7,092 nt of DNA from Rhodobacterales bacterium UBA7416 (GTDB lineage: Bacteria > Pseudomonadota > Alphaproteobacteria > Rhodobacterales > Rhodobacteraceae): the NCBI GenBank assembly GCA_002469545.1, contig DKMK01000115.1, positions 23,860 to 30,951 of the forward strand, in the 5' to 3' direction. Every line of letters starts with the position of its first letter. The first letter of the stretch is position 1. Shown piece after piece: positions 1-5,615 of the stretch. The notes under the pieces are model-generated. The model saw nothing but the letters and a program-made list of their open reading frames with translations, had not been told where the DNA came from and searched no databases. The position numbers were made by a program, and so were the translations under genes.

Positions 1-78
1 AGGGGGCTTGGCGGCGAAAGCGGGCGTTGCAACGGTGGCTGCGATTAAACCCAAAGTAGTGCGACGTGTCACATTCAT
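1..78 (-). CDS. 5' end of a secreted protein with a Tat-like signal peptide (partial)
   Basis: Only the first 26 codons are inside the window; the gene continues past base 1. The start ATG (78-76) has a strong Shine-Dalgarno AAGGAG six bases upstream (85-90, minus strand). The peptide opens MNVTRRTTLG, followed by a hydrophobic alanine-rich stretch and ends near ATPAFA-AKPP. This is the layout of an export signal: twin arginines at residues 5-6, an h-region at about 9-18 and an AFA/A cleavage site after residue 22. The T-R-R-x-x-L pattern resembles a Tat signal, though Phe is missing at the usual position, so Sec export remains possible. The mature protein would be periplasmic or secreted. 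Its function cannot be told from this fragment. It is divergent from the membrane-protein gene at 232, with 153 bases between the two starts. Confidence 0.78.
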   Translation of the reverse strand, partial: MNVTRRTTLGLIAATVATPAFAAKPP

Positions 79-217
79 TTTGATCTCCTTTTGTTATGTT
101 GAATATGCAGGTTTTTAAATAATGGGAAAGTAGGCTCGCGAAACTGTCATTTTTTGTTAGGGGCCGTGTGCGAAAAATGGTAAATTTGGGCCAATTATTA
201 CAGAACCAAAGAAATTT

Positions 218-224
218 AGGGGAG
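218..224 (+). promoter_or_regulatory. Ribosome binding site AGGGGAG for the membrane protein at 232
   Basis: AGGGGAG lies seven bases before the ATG at 232. It supports that start over the in-frame ATG at 253 (residue 8), which lacks such a site. Confidence 0.7.
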
Positions 225-231
225 ATATAAC

Positions 232-987
232 ATGGTAATATTACAAAAAATCATGCCGTTTCAAACGAGTCAGCCGATTGCGTTAAATGCAAAGCTGTTA
301 TTGAAGATCGTTGGTTTGTTGGCATTCTTACTGCCGGTTATGATGTTGGTTGGCACAATTACAGTTCCGGGCGTTTGTATGCGCGAATCTATTAGTGGGT
401 TTTATTTCACACCTGTCACAGGTGATTTATTTGTTGGTTCGCTTTGCTTTATTGGATTGTTTTTGTTCACCTATCGCGGTTGGACCGGGGATAGGACGGA
501 CAATAAATTGGCGTCTGTCGCGGGGACATGTTCAATCGGAATTGCTTTGATCCCAACGCTTGGCATCGAATGCACCCAAGAAATTGCCCGTATGCGTGGT
601 TTTTTACCAACGGGGGCAGGCGCAGACACCAGCCATTACATGTTATTTGGCACCCTTGGTGATTGGTTCACGTCGCAACATGTTCATTTAATGCTGGCTG
701 GCATATTTTTCGTAATTATCGGGTATATGTGTCTGTTTAGGTTCACCAAAACCAGCCCAGACCCAAGTCACACAATGACTCCTGAAAAGATTAAACGTAA
801 CCGTCTGTACCGCATTTGCGGGATTATTATCTGGCTGAGCGTTGTTGGCGTTGCTACATCCGAGAAAAGCCATTGGCCAATTGGCGACTATCAAACGTTT
901 AAATTTGAGTTTGTCGCGCTATGGGCTTTTGGACTCGCTTGGATGGTTAAGGGCGAGATGTTGAACCTGATGGTTGATCGTAATTAA
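232..987 (+). CDS. Uncharacterised six-helix integral membrane protein
   Basis: The 251-residue product is very hydrophobic, with likely membrane segments near residues 24-44, 66-82, 92-112, 150-170, 191-210 and 224-240. The loop and helix after the first segment carry the pattern SISGFYFTP (53-61), then G-D-L-F-V-G (64-69) and YRG (81-83). I recognise this as resembling a widespread uncharacterised membrane family, possibly DUF998-like, but I cannot confirm the family. Other polar or aromatic residues near membranes include Glu113/Glu117 and His150/His152. There is no signal-peptide cleavage site or catalytic motif that I can name. The start is chosen by the AGGGGAG site. The gene stands alone: it is divergent from the secreted-protein gene on its left, and its TAA overlaps the rlmB stop codon by four bases on its right. 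No function is proposed. Confidence 0.85.
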   Translation: MVILQKIMPFQTSQPIALNAKLLLKIVGLLAFLLPVMMLVGTITVPGVCMRESISGFYFTPVTGDLFVGSLCFIGLFLFTYRGWTGDRTDNKLASVAGTCSIGIALIPTLGIECTQEIARMRGFLPTGAGADTSHYMLFGTLGDWFTSQHVHLMLAGIFFVIIGYMCLFRFTKTSPDPSHTMTPEKIKRNRLYRICGIIIWLSVVGVATSEKSHWPIGDYQTFKFEFVALWAFGLAWMVKGEMLNLMVDRN

Positions 988-1775
988 CGAACCTTAGCCG
1001 CATAAAGCGCAATAGCTGCGGCGTTGGATACGTTCAGAGAGCCAAAATCGGCGGCATAGTCGATTTTGACCAACTCGTTGCATGATTCTTTGGTTAAATC
1101 ACGTAATCCAGGGCCTTCGGCCCCCATAACAACTGCCATTGGTTTGTCGCCATGCGCTGCGACTGCGTCATCGATGCTGGCTGTGGCGGTGCCGTCCATG
1201 CCGACAACATAGTATCCCATTTCACGCAGGGTAGTGATGCAAGTCGCCAGATTTCGAACACGTAGATAGGGTTGGCGTTCCAATGCGCCCGACGCTGTTT
1301 TTGCCAAGGCACCGGTTTCTGGTGCGGAATGACGCGAAGTGGCGATAACAGCACGTGCGCCGAATACCTCTGCTGAGCGTAAAATTGCGCCAACGTTATG
1401 AGGGTCGCTGACACGGTCAAGGATGACCAGACGTGTCTTTTGACCACGCGGGGCACATATATCGGACAAGTTGCCCCAATCCAGCGGCTTTACCTCTAAT
1501 GCGGCACCTTGGTGAACCGACTGTGGATCGATGGGGGGCTCGAATTTACGTGGATCCAGAACTTCTGCTTCCATGCCCGATTTTTCAATCGAATCTTTCA
1601 GTTTGTCGTTGGCGTTTTTGGTCACCATTAAACGAATTCGTTCGCGCATTGGGTTTTCCAATGCATCACGAACCGCATGGATGCCAAATAACCATACGGT
1701 TTCGGCGGCACCTGCGCGACGTTGACGTTCTTTTTCTACGATCCATACGGGCTTTTTCTTTGATCTGGGGGCCAT
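984..1775 (-). CDS. rlmB: 23S rRNA (guanosine-2'-O-)-methyltransferase RlmB, SpoU/TrmH family
   Basis: This cytoplasmic SPOUT enzyme uses S-adenosylmethionine to methylate a ribose 2'-OH of 23S rRNA (G2251 in E. coli). The 263-residue protein has a basic N-terminus, then a substrate-binding domain at about 27-98 (LFGIHAVRDALENP at 29-42). The SpoU catalytic domain spans about 115-263. All three family motifs are visible: DPHNVGAILRSAEVFGA (124-140, with Asn127 and Arg133), VMGAEGPGLRDLT (216-228) and GSLNVSNAAAIALY (245-258). The start at 1775 (MAPRSKKK) is preferred over an upstream in-frame ATG at 1865. That ATG would add 30 residues unlike the family and would extend into the tRNA promoter region. 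AAGGAC lies just upstream of the chosen start. A minus-strand TATAAA at 1794-1799 may be a -10 element, but I see no good -35. Close paralogues (TrmH, TrmL) are less likely because the N-terminal L30e-like domain is present. Confidence 0.93.
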   Translation of the reverse strand: MAPRSKKKPVWIVEKERQRRAGAAETVWLFGIHAVRDALENPMRERIRLMVTKNANDKLKDSIEKSGMEAEVLDPRKFEPPIDPQSVHQGAALEVKPLDWGNLSDICAPRGQKTRLVILDRVSDPHNVGAILRSAEVFGARAVIATSRHSAPETGALAKTASGALERQPYLRVRNLATCITTLREMGYYVVGMDGTATASIDDAVAAHGDKPMAVVMGAEGPGLRDLTKESCNELVKIDYAADFGSLNVSNAAAIALYAAKVR

Positions 1776-1854
1776 TTTGGGCGTCCTTAGCGGTTTATAT
1801 CCTCTTCGCACGGCAATGCAGGGTACCGCAAGTTCACTTATGCATCTTTTGGTG

Positions 1855-1883
1855 TTGACGGGCATGGAATGTGCGCCTATTCA
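1855..1883 (+). promoter_or_regulatory. Probable promoter of the tRNA-Tyr gene
   Basis: TTGACG (1855-1860) is a near-perfect -35 hexamer. It is followed after 17 bases by TATTCA (1878-1883) as a poorer -10. Transcription would start near 1890, giving a leader of about 24 bases before the mature tRNA at 1914. The sequence after the -10 is GC-rich, as is common for stable-RNA promoters. Predicted by eye only. Confidence 0.5.
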
Positions 1884-1913
1884 GACGCTCGTTGAAGGCG
1901 TTTACGCATTCAC

Positions 1914-1997
1914 GGGCGACAGGCCGCAAGGTGTGGCAGGAGACTGTAACTCTCTCGGGGAGACCCACGTCTGGTTCGATTCCAGAGTCGCCCACCA
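1914..1997 (+). tRNA. tRNA-Tyr (anticodon GUA), class II with long variable arm
   Basis: The full cloverleaf folds by eye. The acceptor stem GGGCGAC (1914-1920) pairs with GTCGCCC (1987-1993). The D-stem GCC/GGC is at 1923-1925 and 1935-1937, with GG in the loop. The anticodon stem GGAGA/TCTCT (1939-1943/1951-1955) has one G-U pair and encloses the loop CTGTAAC, placing GTA at 1946-1948. The variable arm of 14 bases (1956-1969) forms GGG-GAGA-CCC, as expected for bacterial tRNA-Tyr. The T-arm TCTGG/CCAGA encloses TTCGATT (1975-1981). Discriminator A1994 is followed by an encoded CCA (1995-1997). It is divergent from rlmB. No clear terminator hairpin follows it before the dioxygenase gene. Confidence 0.96.
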
Positions 1998-2054
1998 CTC
2001 TTCCCCTTGGTGAAAATTATTGCTAACCATTGTGCATCACACATAGGTTTTATA

Positions 2055-2852
2055 ATGACACACCCCTTAATTTCCCAAACCCATATCAATGACTTTCAAC
2101 GCGACGGCGTCGTTTTGATCAAAGGCTTGTTTGCGGATTATGTCGAAACATTGCGAACTGGCATTCAGCGCAATATGGATGAACCCGGCCCCTATGCCGC
2201 TGAAAACTTGAAAGAGGGCGAAGGCGGGCGGTTTTTCGATGACTATTGCAATTGGAATCGCATTCCCGAATTCGCTGACGTAATTCATAATTCGCCAGCG
2301 GCTGCCGTAGCTGCCGAATTGATGAAATCGAAACGGGTCCAAGTGTTTCATGATCATGTCTTGGTAAAGGAACCGGGTACGTCTAAGCCAACGCCGTGGC
2401 ATCAAGATGGGCCTTATTATTTTGTAGACGGTATACAAAACGTGAGCTTTTGGTCGCCAGTTGACCCTGTGAAAGGCGCCAGTCTTCGGTGCGTTGCAGG
2501 CAGTCATCTGTGGGAAAAGCCGGTTTTGCCAACGCGCTGGTTGGCGGAAACCAGTTTTTACCCTGACGATGAAAAATACATGGCTGTTCCTGATCCCGAT
2601 GCTGAAGGTATGGAAATCAGGGAATGGGAAATGGAACCAGGTGATGCTGTTGCGTTTAATTACGGAATTTTGCACGGTGCGCGTGGTAACACCACGGACA
2701 TGCGTAGACGTGCGTTTTCATTGAGGCTGGTCGGTGATGATGCGCGTTATGTTGAACGCGCGGGCCCTACTTCACCGCCGTTTCCTGATCATAATATGCA
2801 AGCAGGCGATACATTAAGAGAAGATTGGTTCCCTGTTATTCATCAAGCCTAA
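2055..2852 (+). CDS. Phytanoyl-CoA dioxygenase (PhyH) family Fe(II)/2-oxoglutarate oxygenase
   Basis: PhyH-type enzymes use Fe(II), O2 and 2-oxoglutarate to hydroxylate a small organic substrate and release succinate and CO2. The 265-residue protein shows the family's double-stranded beta-helix signatures. PTPWHQDGPYYFVDG (112-126) supplies iron ligands His116 and Asp118. SLRCVAGSH (143-151) is the usual strand-turn. FNYGILHGARGNTT (201-214) supplies the third iron ligand His207, and RRR at 217-219 contains the likely 2-oxoglutarate-binding arginine. The ATG at 2055 gives the family-typical N-terminus (FQRDGVVLIKGLF, 14-26). It has only a weak site, TAGG at 2044-2047; TTG (2007) and GTG (2010) upstream are in frame but less fitting. 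The gene lies 57 bases after the tRNA-Tyr and 65 bases before nthA on the same strand. The substrate is unknown; true phytanoyl-CoA need not be the target. Confidence 0.88.
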   Translation: MTHPLISQTHINDFQRDGVVLIKGLFADYVETLRTGIQRNMDEPGPYAAENLKEGEGGRFFDDYCNWNRIPEFADVIHNSPAAAVAAELMKSKRVQVFHDHVLVKEPGTSKPTPWHQDGPYYFVDGIQNVSFWSPVDPVKGASLRCVAGSHLWEKPVLPTRWLAETSFYPDDEKYMAVPDPDAEGMEIREWEMEPGDAVAFNYGILHGARGNTTDMRRRAFSLRLVGDDARYVERAGPTSPPFPDHNMQAGDTLREDWFPVIHQA

Positions 2853-2917
2853 GGGTGGGTTGAATTTTGGCATTGAAAAGTGAATGGTGAACCAAGCAAC
2901 GCAGTGGAGCAAAAATA

Positions 2918-3556
2918 ATGCCATCTTTTGATGCCAATAAAGTCGCCCAAATCCATCAACATCTGCACAGCCATCTTCCATCTGATTCCGCATTGCGCGT
3001 CAAAGCGTTAGAAACAGTTTTGGTTCAAAAGGGATTGGCGAACAGTGAAAATATTGATCGCTGGGTTGAAGCGTATGCCAATGATGTTGGGCCGATGAGG
3101 GGTGCACAAATGGTGGCGCGATCATGGCTTGATGCCGATTTTCGCCACCGATTGTTAGATGATGCGGCAAAGGCTGCCGATGAAATGGGATTTTCAGGGC
3201 CCGCATCTGGGCATTTGAAAGCCGTGGAAAATACAGATGTGCAACACAACGTCGTCGTTTGTACGCTGTGTTCTTGTTACCCATTTTCCATTTTGGGAAT
3301 GGCGCCAAATTGGTATAAAACCGCTGCTTATCGTTCACGCGTTGTACGCGAACCACGTGCCGTATTAGATGAATTTGGTGTTCAAATTTCGACAGATGTG
3401 GCTGTCCACGTTTGGGACAGCACGGCCGAGCTGAGGTATCTGGTTATTCCGCAACGTCCCAAAGGGACCGATGGGATGAGTGTTGATGCGTTGGTCAAAT
3501 TGGTAACCCGAAATTCTATGATTGGAACACAACGTGAATTGTCGGTGGGTGCATAA
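2918..3556 (+). CDS. nthA: Nitrile hydratase alpha subunit, cobalt type
   Basis: The alpha subunit holds the metal centre of the heteromeric cytoplasmic enzyme that hydrates R-CN to R-CONH2. The 212-residue length is normal. The metal claw is VCTLCSCY (114-121), with ligands Cys115, Cys118, Ser119 and Cys120. Thr116 and Tyr121 match the cobalt type; iron-type enzymes have Ser and Thr at these positions. In known enzymes the last two cysteines are oxidised to sulfinic and sulfenic acids. Family-typical surroundings follow: GMAPNWYKTAAYRSRVVREP (127-146), then VWDSTAELRYLVIPQRPKGT (165-184). GGAG at 2906-2909 lies eight bases before the ATG. The TAA shares its last A with the ATG of nthB (TAATG), so the subunits are probably made by coupled translation. 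The related thiocyanate hydrolase gamma subunit has the same motif, but the fused-length beta partner next door favours nitrile hydratase. Confidence 0.94.
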   Translation: MPSFDANKVAQIHQHLHSHLPSDSALRVKALETVLVQKGLANSENIDRWVEAYANDVGPMRGAQMVARSWLDADFRHRLLDDAAKAADEMGFSGPASGHLKAVENTDVQHNVVVCTLCSCYPFSILGMAPNWYKTAAYRSRVVREPRAVLDEFGVQISTDVAVHVWDSTAELRYLVIPQRPKGTDGMSVDALVKLVTRNSMIGTQRELSVGA

Positions 3557-4206
3557 TGGATGGCATTCATGATTTAGGCGGAAAATTGGGGTATGGCCCA
3601 GTCGATGTAGATGAGCCTGAAGAACCATTTCATGCAGATTACGAAGGGCGTATGTGGGCCATTTCCCGCAGAGCACGAGTTGAGGGAATTAACATTGATT
3701 GGTGGCGGCATACGCGGGAAAACATACCCGCTGATGACTATCTAGATCGAAGCTATTTTGACAGCTGGGCACAAACGGAGATGGCGACTTTGATTGATGC
3801 AGGTGTGTGCACATTGGACGAGTTTGTCGCAATGCGCGCAGATGTATTAAGTGACGTGAAACTAGCGGCTCTGACGAAAGAGCAGTTTTTACATGAGCAT
3901 GCGCGTAAAAATACACGTTTTGATCGCGTGGTTTCCAAAGCGCCTAAGTATGCAATTGGCGATCGAGTGGTGACCATTGAAACACCATCCATAGGACATA
4001 CACGATTGCCAGCGTATGCACGCGATAAGTTCGGCAAAGTAACTGCCCACCACGGAGCACATTTGCTGCCTGATGCCGGTGCAGCAGGGCGTGAGGAGGC
4101 GCAGCATATGTACACTGTTGTTTTTACGGCTCAGGCGTTGTGGGGGCCACAGGCGGCGAAAAATGATACTGTTTCATTAGAGTTGTGGGAGGATTATTTT
4201 GTCTGA
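3556..4206 (+). CDS. nthB: Nitrile hydratase beta subunit
   Basis: This subunit pairs with the alpha chain and lines the active site of nitrile hydratase. The 216-residue protein opens with the family hallmark MDGIHDLGG (1-9). The N-terminal helical part runs to about residue 120 and includes WWRHTRENIP (49-58). The C-terminal SH3-like barrel starts near FKAxP-equivalent sequence YAIGDRVV (132-139). It holds GHTRLPAYARDKFGKV (147-162), a HHGAHLLPD block (165-173) and FTAQALWG (190-197). Arg51 and one of Arg150/Arg156 are likely counterparts of the arginines that hydrogen-bond to the oxidised cysteines. Thiocyanate hydrolase splits this chain into two genes; here it is a single chain. The start overlaps the nthA stop by one base, and the end overlaps the accessory gene by eight. 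Confidence 0.94.
   Translation: MDGIHDLGGKLGYGPVDVDEPEEPFHADYEGRMWAISRRARVEGINIDWWRHTRENIPADDYLDRSYFDSWAQTEMATLIDAGVCTLDEFVAMRADVLSDVKLAALTKEQFLHEHARKNTRFDRVVSKAPKYAIGDRVVTIETPSIGHTRLPAYARDKFGKVTAHHGAHLLPDAGAAGREEAQHMYTVVFTAQALWGPQAAKNDTVSLELWEDYFV
4187..4193 (+). promoter_or_regulatory. Ribosome binding site GGGAGGA fixing a TTG start for the accessory gene
   Basis: GGGAGGA sits inside the end of nthB, five bases before TTG at 4199. No ATG or GTG in this frame occurs near it. The site therefore supports initiation of the accessory protein at a rare TTG codon. Confidence 0.7.
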
Positions 4207-4555
4207 TCTCCATACGCCGACGCCATTTATGAAACTGGACGGCCAACCCACGTTTGAAGAGGCGTGGCAGGCCGAAGCGTTAGCAATCGCCCAAAACTTG
4301 ATAAATGATCAGGTGATCACGGGCTCGGATTGGGCAAATGCATTGGGTGCGGCCTTGCAGGTTGTGCAACGGGATCAGGATAACGATACTGTTGCTGGGT
4401 ACTACGAGGCAGTTTTATTAGCGTTAGAGCAGGTCGTGCAATCCAATTGTGAAATTAGTGCCGAAAGTATCAACGCACAAAAAATGGATTGGGTTGATGC
4501 ATATCAATCCACACCACACGGCCAGCCTGTTTTGCTGAAACAAACAAACAAATGA
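4199..4555 (+). CDS. Nitrile hydratase accessory (activator) protein
   Basis: The 118-residue protein matches the small accessory family that resembles the N-terminal half of the beta subunit (P14K-type activators of cobalt enzymes). In known systems it carries the alpha subunit, helps cobalt loading and cysteine oxidation, and then swaps alpha into the final complex. Visible family features are FEEAWQAEALAIAQNL (19-34, with the F-x-x-x-W-x-x-x-A pattern), the central WANALG (45-50), and the YYEAVLLALEQVV helix (68-80). The C-terminal part has W97 in MDWVDAYQSTPHG (95-107), where acceptance of the alpha chain is expected. The start is TTG with a strong GGGAGGA. It overlaps nthB by eight bases, and its TGA overlaps the next ATG (ATGA). 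A cobalt-type metal motif with a small activator, and no CobW-like P47K gene in view, is an internally consistent set. Confidence 0.88.
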   Translation: MSDLHTPTPFMKLDGQPTFEEAWQAEALAIAQNLINDQVITGSDWANALGAALQVVQRDQDNDTVAGYYEAVLLALEQVVQSNCEISAESINAQKMDWVDAYQSTPHGQPVLLKQTNK

Positions 4556-5289
4556 CATTTCCTATGCTCGTTATAAATCGTGCAGCGGACGTTAAACGAC
4601 GCGAGGCCTTTTGTGACGCGGCCAAAGGGTACGACGTCACGTTCATTGATGCCGTTGATGCGCGGGCAGGGGCGGGTGTGTTTAAACCTTACTTAGGTTT
4701 ATTACGTGATCAGTTTTGGTTGGGCGGCGACATTAAGCCCGGCGCGTTCGCTTGTTTTATTAGCCATCGTTTAGCGTGGCTAAAGATTGTGGACGATGGG
4801 ATCGATGTTGCGCTGATTGCAGAAGATGATAGCCGCATTTGCGCAATGGACTGGAATGGTATTGGTGTCGTTGATCTGACCTTTGTGAATGATCGTGCAG
4901 GGCTGTGGGCGCCTTCTGGTCAGGTTAGCGAGGTGTTGCGCGCGCAGGCGAATGGCCTGCCGCGTGCGTTTGGCGGGGATGGGTATGTTCTAACATTGAA
5001 TGGTGTAAAAACGCTGTTGGCTCAATCACAAAAGGATGGAATTGTTTGCGGTGTTGATTGGTATCTTTTGTATGCTGGTTTAGACACAGAAAACCTGAAA
5101 CACCGCGATGTTGTTGCGGTTCCAGAAGTTAAGCGTATGTGGAAAGTTTTGGGACCACGTGCGCCAATATTGAATTCAAGGGTCGCCCAAAAGCCGTGGT
5201 TGATAAATGCAAAAAACAATGACAGCAGTATTAATCATAGTCACCGCATTAACATTAAGTTATTTAGACAGGCTATTGAAAACGTTTAG
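4552..5289 (+). CDS. Glycosyltransferase family 25 (LPS glycosyltransferase-like)
   Basis: GT25 enzymes move a sugar from a nucleotide-sugar donor, often in lipopolysaccharide or glycan assembly on the cytoplasmic face. The 245-residue protein begins with the family pattern L-V-I-N-R-A-A-D...RR (6-17). Next come GAFACFISHRLAWLKIVDDG (64-83) and LIAEDD (88-93), which correspond to the conserved G-x-x-C-x-x-S-H helix and the acidic E-D-D site. GGDGYVLT (141-148) and VDWYL (168-172) match later conserved blocks. There is no signal peptide or membrane segment. The start overlaps the accessory gene stop as ATGA and has no good Shine-Dalgarno of its own, so translation probably depends on coupling. 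The 3' end overlaps the hisE stop by four bases. The last 35 residues are polar and not recognisable. The acceptor sugar or molecule is unknown. GT25 assignment is by motif only. Confidence 0.8.
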   Translation: MTFPMLVINRAADVKRREAFCDAAKGYDVTFIDAVDARAGAGVFKPYLGLLRDQFWLGGDIKPGAFACFISHRLAWLKIVDDGIDVALIAEDDSRICAMDWNGIGVVDLTFVNDRAGLWAPSGQVSEVLRAQANGLPRAFGGDGYVLTLNGVKTLLAQSQKDGIVCGVDWYLLYAGLDTENLKHRDVVAVPEVKRMWKVLGPRAPILNSRVAQKPWLINAKNNDSSINHSHRINIKLFRQAIENV

Positions 5290-5615
5290 TTTTTGTTTTT
5301 ACGTTCTGCTTTTTCAACGATGCCTGACTTGCCTTCGCGACGTTCCAACTCTTTCAAGACATCTTCGTATTTTACACCACGTGCAGTCAACATGACGAGC
5401 AAGTGAAATAATACATCTGCGGCTTCTTCTGTTAGGTTTTTTGTGTCACCTTTGACGGCAGCGATGATGGCTTCGATAGCTTCTTCGCCGAATTTTTCAG
5501 CACATTTCTCTGGGCCACGTTTGAACAATTTGGCCGCATAAGAATTTTTCTCGTCTTCGCCTTTACGGCTTTCGATAGTGCGCGCAAGGCGCGTTAGAAC
5601 ATTTGCCATGGTCAT
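5286..5615 (-). CDS. hisE: Phosphoribosyl-ATP pyrophosphatase (histidine biosynthesis step 2)
   Basis: HisE hydrolyses phosphoribosyl-ATP to phosphoribosyl-AMP and pyrophosphate in the cytoplasm. The 109-residue, all-helical protein has the MazG-like nucleotide pyrophosphatase signature. SYAAKLFKRGPEKCAEKFGE (25-44) leads into E45-x-x-E48, and TEEAADVLFHLLV (62-74) supplies E64-x-x-D67 for metal binding. It is a stand-alone HisE rather than a HisI-HisE fusion. The ATG at 5615 overlaps the hisF stop as ATGA, which suggests coupling. A second ATG two codons later (5609) is an alternative start that would change little. Its stop codon overlaps that of the glycosyltransferase gene coming from the other side. 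Confidence 0.94.
   Translation of the reverse strand: MTMANVLTRLARTIESRKGEDEKNSYAAKLFKRGPEKCAEKFGEEAIEAIIAAVKGDTKNLTEEAADVLFHLLVMLTARGVKYEDVLKELERREGKSGIVEKAERKNKN

Noticed and set aside
1776..1865. N-terminal extension of rlmB from the ATG at 1865
   Set aside because: The added 30 residues do not fit the family. They would place the rlmB start inside the tRNA promoter region, while MAPRSKKK at 1775 has AAGGAC just upstream.
1777..2013. Open frame running through the tRNA-Tyr gene
   Set aside because: It covers the promoter and a perfectly folding tRNA, so coding use is very unlikely.
2031..2051. TGTG-CAT-CACA hairpin followed by a short T-run as a terminator for the tRNA
   Set aside because: The stem is only four pairs with a three-base loop and the T-run is four bases long, too weak to call.
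2007..2054. TTG or GTG start for the dioxygenase (2007 or 2010)
   Set aside because: These lie 10-13 bases after the tRNA end without a ribosome site. The ATG at 2055 gives the family-typical N-terminus.
2067..2675. Long minus-strand open frame (202 codons) opposite the dioxygenase gene
   Set aside because: It is the antisense shadow of a well-supported coding gene and shows no recognisable motifs or ribosome site.
2918..4206. Thiocyanate hydrolase instead of nitrile hydratase
   Set aside because: Thiocyanate hydrolase splits the beta-like chain into two separate genes. Here it is one 216-residue chain with the nitrile hydratase N-terminus, and the accessory gene follows.
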